Below are positions 15,265 to 24,790 of a DNA stretch of 64,000 nucleotides, piece by piece. Each line of letters opens with the position of its first letter. The first letter of the stretch is position 1. The notes beneath the pieces were generated by a model. The model searched no databases. It was given only the letters and a program-made list of their open reading frames with translations, and was not told where the DNA came from. Origin of the DNA: a virus. The DNA is taken from positions 1 through 64,000 of the IMG/VR virus record IMGVR_UViG_3300013104_000001; one strand, given 5' to 3'. A program made the translations under genes and the position numbers.

Positions 15265-18156
15265 TTAGAACGAGAACTTAGGACCACTATCGTCGTCGTT
15301 AAAATCGTCATCGGTTGGATCAGGTAGCTTAGGTGTACCATCCGCATTCAAATCAGAGTTTTCGTCATCCTCGTTATTGTTTTCGTTGCCGTTCTCATCA
15401 CCGTTTTCATCCTCAGGCTTTGGCTCGGTGAACGATGGTTCACTTGGTGCCGCCTCAGGAGTGATTGGGTTGCCCTCATCATCAAACTCCTGTTCTGGCT
15501 CTGCCATTGGATTAGCTGACTGATCGCCTAACTGATCGTTACCTTTCAGTTTGTCGTATTTCGCCTGCAGTTTATCCTCAACCTTCTTCTTATCTTTCAG
15601 ATAGATCAAGATCCCTTCCCACACGCCTTCGTTGTAGTTGATGATCTCAGCTAACAATGCAGCGGTCTGGTTAGTATCCTCACCCAAATCATTCAGAATA
15701 GCAAAGCGTTCGGCATTACCAGAATCATCCATCCATTTACGCATGTACATGGCGATGAGTTCTTGACGCCAGGTTTCCAGATCATCATCACTGCCTTCCA
15801 AGAACTTGGTCAGCGTGGTGTTCGGGAAGCGGTCATTGATAGCAGCTTCGGTGAACTCACGTTGTGTCTGGTAAGCACGAGTCAGATCTTCCATGTCTGT
15901 CGTTTCAGGTTCAGGCAGCGTACAGATGATCGAGTTGATGAAGTTTGTCAGAAGACGGTTAGCAATCGCTTCGTCATTCTTCGCCACGTCAGGATTCTGT
16001 TCTTTGAAATCTTCCATCATCTTCTTGCCTTTAGCAGAAGACGGTGCCCAGAGTTTCTTGTTCTCCATGATAATTTCATAAAGGTCGTTCATGAGGTTAC
16101 CCGATTTAAAGGTAAGCTTACGAACCAGATCAGAAGCATGACCACAAACCACACGCTGGTTCTCAACGATCTCCTGGCAGAACAATGCATCGTTGTTGAT
16201 GTGCTCAATCGCAAACTTGATATCGTTTTGTGACGAGATCAGTTCAGGACGTACACCCCACATCTGCGAGAGGAACTCCATCAAGCGATCGTTCCATTCT
16301 ACATCCGGTGGCGTGATATCACGTTTAGAGTGAGTCATGTCCACGTTAATAGAAGGATAGTGATCGTTACCACCGGTCTTAACGATTACGCTTGCCGCGT
16401 CCATGATGTTACACACGTCACGTGGGTTCTTCGCACCGATAATAGAAGAGAGACCGAGTGTTGAGTTCAGATGCGTCGAGATAACATCTTCGATCGTGCT
16501 CTCAGGCTCAGTGTCTTCTTCATCCAGCGGAATATCCAGCGTGGTGATGTTCACAGAGTTAGCGATGTTCGCCATGGTGGTTGCAATGATGTTCGACATT
16601 GCCATTGATGCATACAGACGTGATTTGTCCAGCAGAGAACGACCAATACCAAAGCGGTTGTAATCAAACGCAAAGTAAGTCATCGACTCTTCAGGAATGT
16701 ACAGCACTTTGGTCTGCAGGTTCTGCAACGTACGCGCAAACATGATACGCATGACTTCGTTAGTTAACCCAACCGTCATGGTCTGGCCGTATGTTCCGTT
16801 AGCCAGGCGTTGTACCAGATCTTTCTCAACTTCTTCAACATACTTCGCGTAGAACGCGCTAGTATCGACATTGCAGTTACCACCAGTTTTCATCTGGTTG
16901 GCCATCTCGATAATGCCTTTGGTGCTATCGATGCCGTTATTGGTATCCTGCTTGTTTTTGAAGAGATCTTGATAGTACGCGTCATTCTGTGCTGTACGCA
17001 GTGGGTTACCGCTCTCATCAAGCAAGACGAAGTAACCGACACGGTGTTTGAAGTCACCAGGCACGTGAACAGGAATCACACATTCAGATGGCAGATGCAT
17101 CAACAATGGCTGTCCCACGTTCTCACGGCTAAGCTCATCATCACGACTTACTGACACGATACCTGTCGCAACATAATCGCGTTGTTTAAACAGATCGTTA
17201 TAAATGTCAGCATACTGCTCATCAGTCAGTACGTTAGACTGATTGACTTTTGAGCCAGACTTGTCTTTCGACTTACCCTTACCTTTATCATCATACGCTT
17301 CGATACCGGCACGACGAATACCTGCAGGGATACGTTGACGCTTCGCCATGTTATTACGAGCCAGGGCTAACTTAAAGCGTGGCATGGCAAGTACAGCATC
17401 ATTGTCAGTCACTGTGATACCGAGCTTGTTGTCTTTGTCAATGCCGTTTGCCGTCTGGATATGGTCAACGGTCATAAATGGCGTATTGCCACTCATCAAG
17501 CTTTCCAATGAGGCGGTCATAAGCATGTTGCTGTTGCCAGGGTTACCGAGATAGCCTTTGGATTTAAAGCGACCAGCCTCAGCATCGTAATCGTCAGCAA
17601 TGGCTTCCATACCGGAACCGCGTGTATGACCATTGATCACGTTATCGAGTGAGGACTGTGACAGCACTGCCCACGCAGAAGAACCGGTGTTAAAAAGCAT
17701 GTCAGGAACGATCTCTGACAACTTCTTAGTAATTTTATAGTTCTTTTCTATGTAGTCGCGTACTTCGCCGATCAACATCAGGTTAAGCTCAGTATTCTTC
17801 CCTTCGTAAGACTCGGTGGTATACGCCAGTGAAACGGTGCGTAAGTTACGAGGAGAAAGAATAGACGCTGTAAGGATTTTACATGCCTTGATTGCGCCCG
17901 GTACACTTTCCATCAGTTCAGTGTTTGAATCGATGCTTGTGCTGGTGATCTTTGAGATCTGTTGCAACATCCCAGGGTTAGGGCCATTGCCGTTATTACG
18001 ACGACCACCGCCCGACGTCCGATTTTTATCTTTTGGTTTGTTGTCTTTAGGAACCAACAGCTCAATGATCGTCTTCGTCGCAGGATCTTTATTGAGTAAA
18101 TTTATTTTTGGTGTAGCAGCTCTTTTACTGCCCGCCAAGCGATTCGATTCGGCCAT
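15265..18156 (-). CDS. Portal-like structural protein
   Basis: 963 residues. Probably the dodecameric portal through which DNA enters the head. The middle shows the portal-type layout: long alpha/beta N-terminal region, then VLYIPEESMTYFAFDYNR followed by FGIGRSLLDKSRLYASMAMS (roughly 500-540), recalling the conserved hinge and long helix of T4-type portals, then helical regions. The C-terminal about 90 residues are low-complexity and very acidic (Asp/Glu/Asn/Pro). Its length is close to phiKZ-type portals (about 870) and much larger than T4 gp20. Start 18156 follows AAGGAG; it is head-to-head with the next gene across 32 bases. Other large head-interior proteins remain possible. Confidence 0.6.
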   Translation of the reverse strand: MAESNRLAGSKRAATPKINLLNKDPATKTIIELLVPKDNKPKDKNRTSGGGRRNNGNGPNPGMLQQISKITSTSIDSNTELMESVPGAIKACKILTASILSPRNLRTVSLAYTTESYEGKNTELNLMLIGEVRDYIEKNYKITKKLSEIVPDMLFNTGSSAWAVLSQSSLDNVINGHTRGSGMEAIADDYDAEAGRFKSKGYLGNPGNSNMLMTASLESLMSGNTPFMTVDHIQTANGIDKDNKLGITVTDNDAVLAMPRFKLALARNNMAKRQRIPAGIRRAGIEAYDDKGKGKSKDKSGSKVNQSNVLTDEQYADIYNDLFKQRDYVATGIVSVSRDDELSRENVGQPLLMHLPSECVIPVHVPGDFKHRVGYFVLLDESGNPLRTAQNDAYYQDLFKNKQDTNNGIDSTKGIIEMANQMKTGGNCNVDTSAFYAKYVEEVEKDLVQRLANGTYGQTMTVGLTNEVMRIMFARTLQNLQTKVLYIPEESMTYFAFDYNRFGIGRSLLDKSRLYASMAMSNIIATTMANIANSVNITTLDIPLDEEDTEPESTIEDVISTHLNSTLGLSSIIGAKNPRDVCNIMDAASVIVKTGGNDHYPSINVDMTHSKRDITPPDVEWNDRLMEFLSQMWGVRPELISSQNDIKFAIEHINNDALFCQEIVENQRVVCGHASDLVRKLTFKSGNLMNDLYEIIMENKKLWAPSSAKGKKMMEDFKEQNPDVAKNDEAIANRLLTNFINSIICTLPEPETTDMEDLTRAYQTQREFTEAAINDRFPNTTLTKFLEGSDDDLETWRQELIAMYMRKWMDDSGNAERFAILNDLGEDTNQTAALLAEIINYNEGVWEGILIYLKDKKKVEDKLQAKYDKLKGNDQLGDQSANPMAEPEQEFDDEGNPITPEAAPSEPSFTEPKPEDENGDENGNENNNEDDENSDLNADGTPKLPDPTDDDFNDDDSGPKFSF

Positions 18157-18188
18157 TTTAAAGAGGCTCCTTGCAGTGGGAGAATAGC

Positions 18189-20567
18189 ATGAATTTAAAT
18201 GTGGACTATACAATTTACGTAAATGATACCAAGAAGCTCGTACGCACAATGGTCATTAATTCATTGCAATCAGCTAATATAATTAATGGTCGTATGGACG
18301 GACTCGGGTATGGCCGTGACATATACGATAAGACGACATGGAAGTACTACATGAACATGGCAGGGGTCTACCATGCATCCAATGATGCAATGCAGGTCAA
18401 ATCCCTTGATAACGGACAGCTTATCGATTTCACGCGTGAGAACATGGAAATTCATGTTAGCACTAAACGCTCTTATCAATACGGCACTGACTACTATAAA
18501 GCATTAGTTGCTCAGTACCCTTATCAGATCGCATTGATTAAAGGTATCCTTAATCCCATTGATATTAATGTTGCGATCGAAGCTGATGACTGGCAGATTC
18601 TGTATTACGATCCTTCATTAGTTGAAGAAGGGGAAGATAACCTGATTCCGCGTATTCAGGAATGGATCAACACGTTCACCACTCAATGGCTGTTGCCAGA
18701 CTTCGTCTACTTGACCGAAGACCTGATGCACCAGTTCTATCTGTCATCTATTTATACGTTTGCCCCAGGGATCGCATTAGGCGTGCGTCTGGAGAACATC
18801 AAGACCAATAAAGCACACAGCTTCCATATCTGGTCACATATTCTCTCACACGCTGACCTGGAGCAGTACAAGCCTTATCTGAGTCGGTATCAGATTCTCT
18901 ATCTTTATCGGAACATTGTTTGGCATACCCGTAACCCAGGTGCACAGTATTCCTTCCAGAAGATGATTACTGCGTTCTTGACTGAGCGACGTATTCCATT
19001 GCAGTCTTACGATGCGCGACATAACACATCTAATATCTTAACCGATATCAAACCGCAAGTTGAGTTCAAGCGTGAACTCCTCAACATGCAAGATGCGATC
19101 GCCAACGTGAACTACGTGCGTACAACGCGGGACATCATTGAAGATGAGATTCCGTTAGCGAAGAACAACGTTGATGTCTACGAAGATAAGATTGCGGAAG
19201 TCACTCAAGACATCGCGACACACCGCGCCAGTCTGCTGCCAACCAAAGTCCTTGAATCCAATATGCGCGATCTGTCAGACTCTTTGACATTCCCGCATGC
19301 GCTTACCTTGGTCAATGAATGGGCACGTCTGGCATCCACTGGTATGTACAGTGCTGTCATCAGTACCGTTAACCCTAACACCGGGTTGACGATGACGATG
19401 TCGGTAAAAGATGCGTTTGCACTTTACCTGTACGGCGTATGGATGGGCCACGGCGTACAGTTGGAGACTATCCCGTACTTTGAAGCCAGTATGGTCATGA
19501 AGATCCCCCGTCCTCAGTTTGCTTATCTTAAAGCACAGTACGGTTCGGAGTTCGTTACCGATGATTTCATTAAGTACGCACTGCGCCTGTGCCCAGATAT
19601 CCCAAGCATCATCTCAACCGAAACCTTCTATGCGAAAACGCTAGAGATCAATGAAGCGACACAGTTGCATCGTGATCTGTGGTCTTATCGTAACCACCAC
19701 TACGGTCGGGCAGAAGTTGAAGCGTTAGGGTTTGCTTTCTATCAAGACGTGATGTGTGATTTCAATAGCGGGATGAAATACACAGACTTCTTCGAACAGA
19801 AAGGCTGGGACTTACGTGACTTGCCAAAAGAGGAGTGGGTAACCTTTGCCACGAAGATCTCCTCCATTGCTACCGGTCTTGATACAGCCAGTCAGTTGAA
19901 GCTTGCCGATATTCAAGAAGCCATGCTTGGTATCACCATGCAGTTGTCCAGCTACACCATCCAAGTGATCCGTAAGATCAACGAGGAAGCGGTGATTATG
20001 TTGGATTGGCCGACCCTACGTGGCGGTGACATGAACATGAAGGTGAGTCAGTACTGGCAGTTGCTTGATAACCCAGTGCGACCAATCGATGCCCACATGC
20101 GTGAAGCAAAACGCTATGACCTGGTTAATGAAGTTCCACAAGGTCATAACTCCGTTGAGCGCACTTGGACCTTTACGATTGATGATGGCAACTCATTGAG
20201 CGTCGGTGGTCTTACTCGCAACTACTATCTTGGCGGTGCGCGTATGCGCCTCTGGTCTGATGAAGATGCGGTAAGCGACAATGAGTTTGACATGTCACTT
20301 AAGCAACACGATCTGAACGGTCTTTGGGTTGACCCGATTGGAACCTATCGTCCACCTGTTGACTTTGATGTGATGGACTTGCATGGTTTGTGGACAGACC
20401 CCTTACCGGGTATTGCTCCAATCAAACAGGATCTCAATGGATTGTGGGTAGAGGATTCTTTAAAGAGTACTTTACTTGCTGACCAAGAGATCAGCAGTCT
20501 GTTGGCCGACAATAAAGAGAGTGATCCTAACGGCGTATTGAAAGGATTACGCAGTACCAATTCTTGA
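18189..20567 (+). CDS. Large virion structural protein with C-terminal GLW repeats
   Basis: 792 residues, start ATG 18189 after GTGGGAGAATA. Largely helical with aromatic-rich segments (for example SRYQILYLYRNIVWH) and a helix-forming charged region near 325-355. The C-terminus carries three short repeats of the form DL(N/H)GLW(V/T)(D/E) at about 708, 730 and 748, spaced by proline/glycine linkers; these look like docking peptides. No enzymatic motif. Location beside the portal-like gene and before three structural paralogs supports a head/neck or tail role. Specific function unknown. Confidence 0.7.
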   Translation: MNLNVDYTIYVNDTKKLVRTMVINSLQSANIINGRMDGLGYGRDIYDKTTWKYYMNMAGVYHASNDAMQVKSLDNGQLIDFTRENMEIHVSTKRSYQYGTDYYKALVAQYPYQIALIKGILNPIDINVAIEADDWQILYYDPSLVEEGEDNLIPRIQEWINTFTTQWLLPDFVYLTEDLMHQFYLSSIYTFAPGIALGVRLENIKTNKAHSFHIWSHILSHADLEQYKPYLSRYQILYLYRNIVWHTRNPGAQYSFQKMITAFLTERRIPLQSYDARHNTSNILTDIKPQVEFKRELLNMQDAIANVNYVRTTRDIIEDEIPLAKNNVDVYEDKIAEVTQDIATHRASLLPTKVLESNMRDLSDSLTFPHALTLVNEWARLASTGMYSAVISTVNPNTGLTMTMSVKDAFALYLYGVWMGHGVQLETIPYFEASMVMKIPRPQFAYLKAQYGSEFVTDDFIKYALRLCPDIPSIISTETFYAKTLEINEATQLHRDLWSYRNHHYGRAEVEALGFAFYQDVMCDFNSGMKYTDFFEQKGWDLRDLPKEEWVTFATKISSIATGLDTASQLKLADIQEAMLGITMQLSSYTIQVIRKINEEAVIMLDWPTLRGGDMNMKVSQYWQLLDNPVRPIDAHMREAKRYDLVNEVPQGHNSVERTWTFTIDDGNSLSVGGLTRNYYLGGARMRLWSDEDAVSDNEFDMSLKQHDLNGLWVDPIGTYRPPVDFDVMDLHGLWTDPLPGIAPIKQDLNGLWVEDSLKSTLLADQEISSLLADNKESDPNGVLKGLRSTNS

Positions 20568-20575
20568 TCGATCAT

Positions 20576-20597
20576 GAGGGGGCTTGCCTAGCCCCTC
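20576..20597 (+). terminator. Probable terminator
   Basis: GAGGGGGC...GCCCCTC with one bulged base and a seven-base loop, eight bases after the stop. No long U-tract, so efficiency is doubtful. Confidence 0.5.
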
Positions 20598-20644
20598 AAA
20601 AGTAATCCTATGTTTACACCGCCTCTACGCCTAAGGAGAAACAC

Positions 20645-21520
20645 GTGCCTGCACAACAGCCGATTCATGGTGAGGGTGACTATGTTGTAGACGTCTCATT
20701 GAGTTCCCAGCAGTTAGTCTATGGTCTTATCAACCATGATAACGAAACTGACTACACCTCATTGACGTTACGGTTAGGAACCCCGACTGTAAATAACAAT
20801 ATCCAGCATCCTCGTAATACTCGTATCTTTGCCGAGACACGCCCAGGTGCACCAAAGCAAGGTTCGACCTTTTTCTATTATGACCGCATTTCGCTGGCTT
20901 ACTACCTGCAGAACTACCCAGATCTGACTGTTGATTTAACCGACGACATGAAGACCATGCAGGATCTCGTTCCCTGGTTTAATGATAAGTTCGGTTTAGG
21001 GCTGGTCGCCTCTGACGTACGGCCTGATTTAATCAGTCGTGTCCCGAATGCACAGAACCGCTTTGCTATCTCAGCAGGTTCACTGGCTTGGCAAGATTCC
21101 GTTGCCTTCAGAATTGTGCTGGAGCCGGTTGATATCGCAACACTGACTGGTAGCAATGAACTGGATGTTATTAATGTGGTTCAAGAGCATCCGCGCACTT
21201 ATGGTCAGCTCTATGGTTATGCAACACCGACTGCCGATATGAACGCCGTGCTGAAGACATTGCCGTTAGGTGAACTGTCACAGACTAGCGGTTCTAATCT
21301 GGCGTCTGCGTTAAGCACAGCCACTGAAGACTACTGGGCGTTTAATACTGCAGCTTCGATTCGTAACCTGATGGAAGCCGCTGTACGTTTTAATGGTCGT
21401 CCGGCTGATCAGACAGATTACCCAGTGCGCGAAGGTTTCAACCGTATGGTCATCATTGATACGGCTGTGAGCAAATGCCTGGAATTCGAAGGTCCATTAG
21501 TTCTTTACTACGTCGCTTAA
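20645..21520 (+). CDS. Structural protein, first of three related tandem genes
   Basis: 291 residues from a GTG start with an excellent AAGGAG site six bases upstream. Its layout is repeated in the genes at 21536 and 23274: FYYDRISLAYYL (about 78-89), then LVPWFNDKFGLGLVASDV (about 108-125), then DYWAFNTAASIRNLMEAAVRFNG (about 238-260) and a hydrophobic C-terminal strand. This is a virion-type beta protein with no enzymatic motifs. The operon-like spacing (15 bases to the next gene) suggests the three are made together, perhaps as head-tail connector or decoration components. Confidence 0.75.
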   Translation: MPAQQPIHGEGDYVVDVSLSSQQLVYGLINHDNETDYTSLTLRLGTPTVNNNIQHPRNTRIFAETRPGAPKQGSTFFYYDRISLAYYLQNYPDLTVDLTDDMKTMQDLVPWFNDKFGLGLVASDVRPDLISRVPNAQNRFAISAGSLAWQDSVAFRIVLEPVDIATLTGSNELDVINVVQEHPRTYGQLYGYATPTADMNAVLKTLPLGELSQTSGSNLASALSTATEDYWAFNTAASIRNLMEAAVRFNGRPADQTDYPVREGFNRMVIIDTAVSKCLEFEGPLVLYYVA

Positions 21521-21535
21521 CCGAGGGAGCTCAAT

Positions 21536-22363
21536 ATGCAACTTCAGTATATTTTGCAGAAGACGGTTAACGAAGTTATTGTTAAGCCGTTCAATGCTGC
21601 ATTTGGTACGAATCTTACCGCTGATGATTTTGAGTTAGTTGATGTGGCGCCGGTTGGTTCATCCCTGGACACCGACACACAGGCAACGCTTAAAGTCGTC
21701 AACACTGATTCGGGCTATAAAGGTCAACGCCCTATTCTTTATGACCGCCTGGATGCCACTGAACTATTCTACGGTGTACCCAAGTTCTTCCCGGTTGGGA
21801 GTGCTGAACTTGATCCGTATACGGTAGTTGGTTTGATGGCACAGCGTTACGGGCTGAAGCTTGATATCAACCACATTGCCAAGGTTGAAGTAAAAACAGG
21901 CAAAGCCGTTGTTACGTTCTCTGACAACTCACCGATGATTAAAGGGTCTGTGCAGTTCGACTTCTATGACGAAGCCATTGACTTGGAAGAACTCATCGCT
22001 GATCCTGAGATCGGTGTGCTCGATATGCCTGAGCGTACTGAGAAACCAAACGTGACTTATTACAGCTTCCGTTACGACATGACGTATGTAAAATCGTTCG
22101 TGCCGCAAATGGCAGTTGGTTCACTGGCTACACAAGAACTCGCGGATGCAGTAGCAAACATCACAGGCGACCCTTGGGTGTTGGACACTGCGAGCTCCAC
22201 GGAATTCAACTTAGGCAATGCCGAGCTGGTCTTTAACGGAAGTACTACTGCGGCTAACGCGCAGGGCTACCCAGTTAATAACGACTACGCCATGGTTGCT
22301 TTGTTTAAATTAACAGATTTGTGTAATAACTTTAGTGGTCTGCTAATGGTTAACATGAATTGA
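21536..22363 (+). CDS. Structural protein, second of three related tandem genes
   Basis: 275 residues. Shares with the flanking relatives the segments ILYDRLDATELFYGVPKFFP, TVVGLMAQRYGLKLDINHI and DPWVLDTASSTEFNLGNAEL, in the same order. An N-terminal segment, LQYILQKTVNEVIVKPFNAA, forms an extra helix. Ribosome site CCGAGGGAGC. Unknown precise role; a virion role is inferred from context and family. Identity among the three is low but the motif order is clear by eye. Confidence 0.75.
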   Translation: MQLQYILQKTVNEVIVKPFNAAFGTNLTADDFELVDVAPVGSSLDTDTQATLKVVNTDSGYKGQRPILYDRLDATELFYGVPKFFPVGSAELDPYTVVGLMAQRYGLKLDINHIAKVEVKTGKAVVTFSDNSPMIKGSVQFDFYDEAIDLEELIADPEIGVLDMPERTEKPNVTYYSFRYDMTYVKSFVPQMAVGSLATQELADAVANITGDPWVLDTASSTEFNLGNAELVFNGSTTAANAQGYPVNNDYAMVALFKLTDLCNNFSGLLMVNMN

Positions 22364-22385
22364 TCTGTTTGTAAAGGAACGATGA

Positions 22386-23261
22386 ATGAAACGTAATGTC
22401 AGATCACACGCGGGCAACATGCTGCAGGTAGCCCAGATGTTGGGTATTCCACACGTCATCCAGGAACACACGACGCTGAATGAAAAGCTGAGTATCCTGC
22501 CTGATCAGATTCCGCAAACAGGTCGTCCTAACTTACAGTACTTCTGTATTGGTTACGGCGGTCACAAAGGCTTCATGGGTAAGAACAACACTTACCTTTC
22601 TACTTCTATCGATCATTATCCAGACCATGCTGCACTGTACAAGATGTTACCCTTTGTACTGCGTGAGCTCGGTAATGACTTGACTGTTGCACAACGTGAT
22701 AAATATCGCTTACGTGCAATTATCACGCTGGATGATGGTAGCAGATATATTGCTTACTATCTGAAGAAGATCGATCTCACTAATGTTACTGTGCGCTCAC
22801 AGAAGAACGTGCGTGACCCGAACGGTCTGATCACCACCACGGACTATGTACCCGATGCATCGGTACTGAACCCACAGCAACCTGATATCAATACCAACAA
22901 CATCGACCAGGTAGTGACGTCAACGACGTTCCTGTCAGCGAATGCCGAACTGGATATCTCGCTGAACGAACTGGATTGCGCTGAGCTGCTCGATGTCGCA
23001 CGTATCCTGTTCAAAGATGAAGCCTATGCGCTGGTCTCTGAATACGGTCTGGTATCGGGTATTGATGTGCCTGCACAAGGTTCAACCGGCCAAGGCGGCA
23101 CCATTCAGTATACTGAAGTGATTGCAGCTCAGATCGTGGACTTCATGACCAACCGTGGCTCAGGTGCAGACGATGACGATAAAGGCATCACCTGCCTGGT
23201 TAACTACGGCGCGACTGAACCGTTGCTGGCTGACAGCGGTGCGAATGCCACCACTGTTTAA
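22386..23261 (+). CDS. Structural protein in the paralog cluster
   Basis: 291 residues. It lies between the second and third paralogs but does not show their YDR...RYGL pattern clearly. Recognisable blocks include an N-terminal helix NMLQVAQMLGIPHV, and YFCIGYGGHKGFMG (about 52-65), which is reminiscent of phage virion proteins but not of a named family. It also has a Gln/Pro-rich linker and a C-terminal acidic DDDDKG loop. Start after AAAGGAACG. Tight spacing (22 and 12 bases) makes it part of the same unit. Confidence 0.7.
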   Translation: MKRNVRSHAGNMLQVAQMLGIPHVIQEHTTLNEKLSILPDQIPQTGRPNLQYFCIGYGGHKGFMGKNNTYLSTSIDHYPDHAALYKMLPFVLRELGNDLTVAQRDKYRLRAIITLDDGSRYIAYYLKKIDLTNVTVRSQKNVRDPNGLITTTDYVPDASVLNPQQPDINTNNIDQVVTSTTFLSANAELDISLNELDCAELLDVARILFKDEAYALVSEYGLVSGIDVPAQGSTGQGGTIQYTEVIAAQIVDFMTNRGSGADDDDKGITCLVNYGATEPLLADSGANATTV

Positions 23262-23273
23262 TAAGAGGGCGAC

Positions 23274-24140
23274 ATGAACATTCTTGGTAAAGACGCACAA
23301 ACCTTGATCAAGGAGTTAGCCGCAGGACACAACAACATCACGTTGGTTCCTGATGCCTCTAAGGTCACCAATTTCCAGAATATCGCCGGTGACGGGGACT
23401 TTGATGCGCAAGCAGATATTGTCCCAGCTAATCCTGATGTTTATTATCGTAAGAAGACCGTCAAGTTTGGTAAGATCGACTTATCTCAGCATTGGCTCAA
23501 TCAACACCTGACCATTCCTTTGCAGTCGAGCTCAACCAGTCACAGCATCCTGCCAGCGCTGATCTCACGCTACGGTTTGCAGTTGACGACTGATGATCTT
23601 TATCTGACAACGGTAGATACCACGGATCCGATCTGGAAATTACAGATCCGGGTTAAGCCAACTTCCTGGACGTATAAAAACACCCTGGATAACATCTACG
23701 TCTATGCAGAAGATCCAACCACTGATTTGGCGTACGTGATTAAACGTACTTCACTGACCGGGTTGAACTATCCGTCTGCAGATACCACGAAGATGCAAGG
23801 CCCGTTATTGAGTTACGGTACTAACTATTCCGTATTCAGTGGGAGCAATGAAGCGCTGCGTAATGAGAAGGTTGGCTACAAGATGGCAATCCCATCTCAA
23901 GACGACTGGTCCATTGCGGATCTGATTTCAGAGTACACTGATATCGAGTGGGGGTTCCGTCAGACAGGTGCTAGCCTTTATAATGCCGAAGTTGTATACA
24001 ACGGCGTGAAGACAAACGTACCGAGTGCGTACAGTCACATTAAAGGCGATGCAACAAACTATCTGATTCTCAAGTTAAGCGGCGTTGGTGATGTCGGTGG
24101 TTACCTGGCAATTGGCTACACGGTTGAAATTGATCCATAG
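23274..24140 (+). CDS. Structural protein, third of three related tandem genes
   Basis: 288 residues with the family pattern: VYYRKKTVKFGKIDLSQHW (about 56-74), ILPALISRYGLQLTTDDLYL (about 94-113) and WGFRQTGASLYNAEVVYNG (about 225-243), ending in a glycine-rich hydrophobic strand. The N-terminus MNILGKDAQTLIKELAAGHN is helical. Ribosome site GAGGGCGAC. It closes the paralog run; a hairpin follows. Inferred virion component. Confidence 0.75.
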   Translation: MNILGKDAQTLIKELAAGHNNITLVPDASKVTNFQNIAGDGDFDAQADIVPANPDVYYRKKTVKFGKIDLSQHWLNQHLTIPLQSSSTSHSILPALISRYGLQLTTDDLYLTTVDTTDPIWKLQIRVKPTSWTYKNTLDNIYVYAEDPTTDLAYVIKRTSLTGLNYPSADTTKMQGPLLSYGTNYSVFSGSNEALRNEKVGYKMAIPSQDDWSIADLISEYTDIEWGFRQTGASLYNAEVVYNGVKTNVPSAYSHIKGDATNYLILKLSGVGDVGGYLAIGYTVEIDP

Positions 24141-24150
24141 TAGTTAATGA

Positions 24151-24179
24151 GGGGGTCCGCAAGGGCTCCCTTTAGGGAG
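24151..24179 (+). promoter_or_regulatory. Two mutually exclusive hairpins over a ribosome site
   Basis: GGGGGTCC-GCAA-GGGCTCCC (24151-24170) overlaps CTCCC-TTTA-GGGAG (24166-24179). The second stem contains the AGGGAG ribosome site of the RuvC-like gene. Only one can form at a time; the first looks like a terminator stem without a U-tract. A translation switch is an inference. Confidence 0.35.
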
Positions 24180-24183
24180 TTGT

Positions 24184-24789
24184 ATGATGGTGTTTCAAGA
24201 TGGTCGTGACCCCAGTGATTTGTTGTTAGTATCGATCGACCCAGGTACGGACACCATGGGGGTAAGTTTGCTGGGACTGAATCCCCTTACCCTGGAGATG
24301 AACTGGAAAGAATCCTTTACGTTATATGGTTCGTTATTGAACTATCGTTCGGGATATCAGTACGAAGAAGACCGTCAACGTGAAGCACGCATTATGGGGC
24401 TCTCAGAAGCGCTCCTGCGCTACTTTGGAACAGTGCACCCACATGTCGTAGTTTACGAAGATAACTTCCTCAGACACTCTCCACAGGCCTTTAAAGCCCT
24501 CATCCAGGCAGTAGAGGCTATCAAGCGTGCAACGTGGATGTATAATCCTTACATGCCGTTTTATGAAATCTCTCCAATGCAAGCAAAGGGTGCGGTTAAT
24601 GCCATTGCTCCACGTGGACAGAAGCATGATAAGGAGTTAGTGCGTCAGGGACTTATGAAGTCTGAAAAACTAAAGGTTCCGCCGCAAAGTCTTGCCGAAA
24701 TGAGTGAGCATGCTGTCGACTCTGTAGCTATTGGCATTTATGCATTAGACCAGATCTCAGATGCCATTCGTGCAGGCACTTGGAGATAA
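24184..24789 (+). CDS. RuvC-like Holliday-junction resolvase
   Basis: 201 residues; a nuclease of the RNase H fold that would cut branched phage DNA before packaging. Visible catalytic pattern: SIDPGTDTMG with Asp19 on the first strand, VVVYEDNF with Glu92, and EHAVDSVAIG with His176 and Asp179 on the C-terminal helix, the order found in RuvC and its phage relatives. The length is a little over bacterial RuvC (about 173). ATG 24184 and 24187 are adjacent candidates after AGGGAG; the second has the better spacing. It overlaps the stop-start region of the next membrane-protein gene by none and is one base apart. Confidence 0.75.
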   Translation: MMVFQDGRDPSDLLLVSIDPGTDTMGVSLLGLNPLTLEMNWKESFTLYGSLLNYRSGYQYEEDRQREARIMGLSEALLRYFGTVHPHVVVYEDNFLRHSPQAFKALIQAVEAIKRATWMYNPYMPFYEISPMQAKGAVNAIAPRGQKHDKELVRQGLMKSEKLKVPPQSLAEMSEHAVDSVAIGIYALDQISDAIRAGTWR

Positions 24790-24790
24790 A

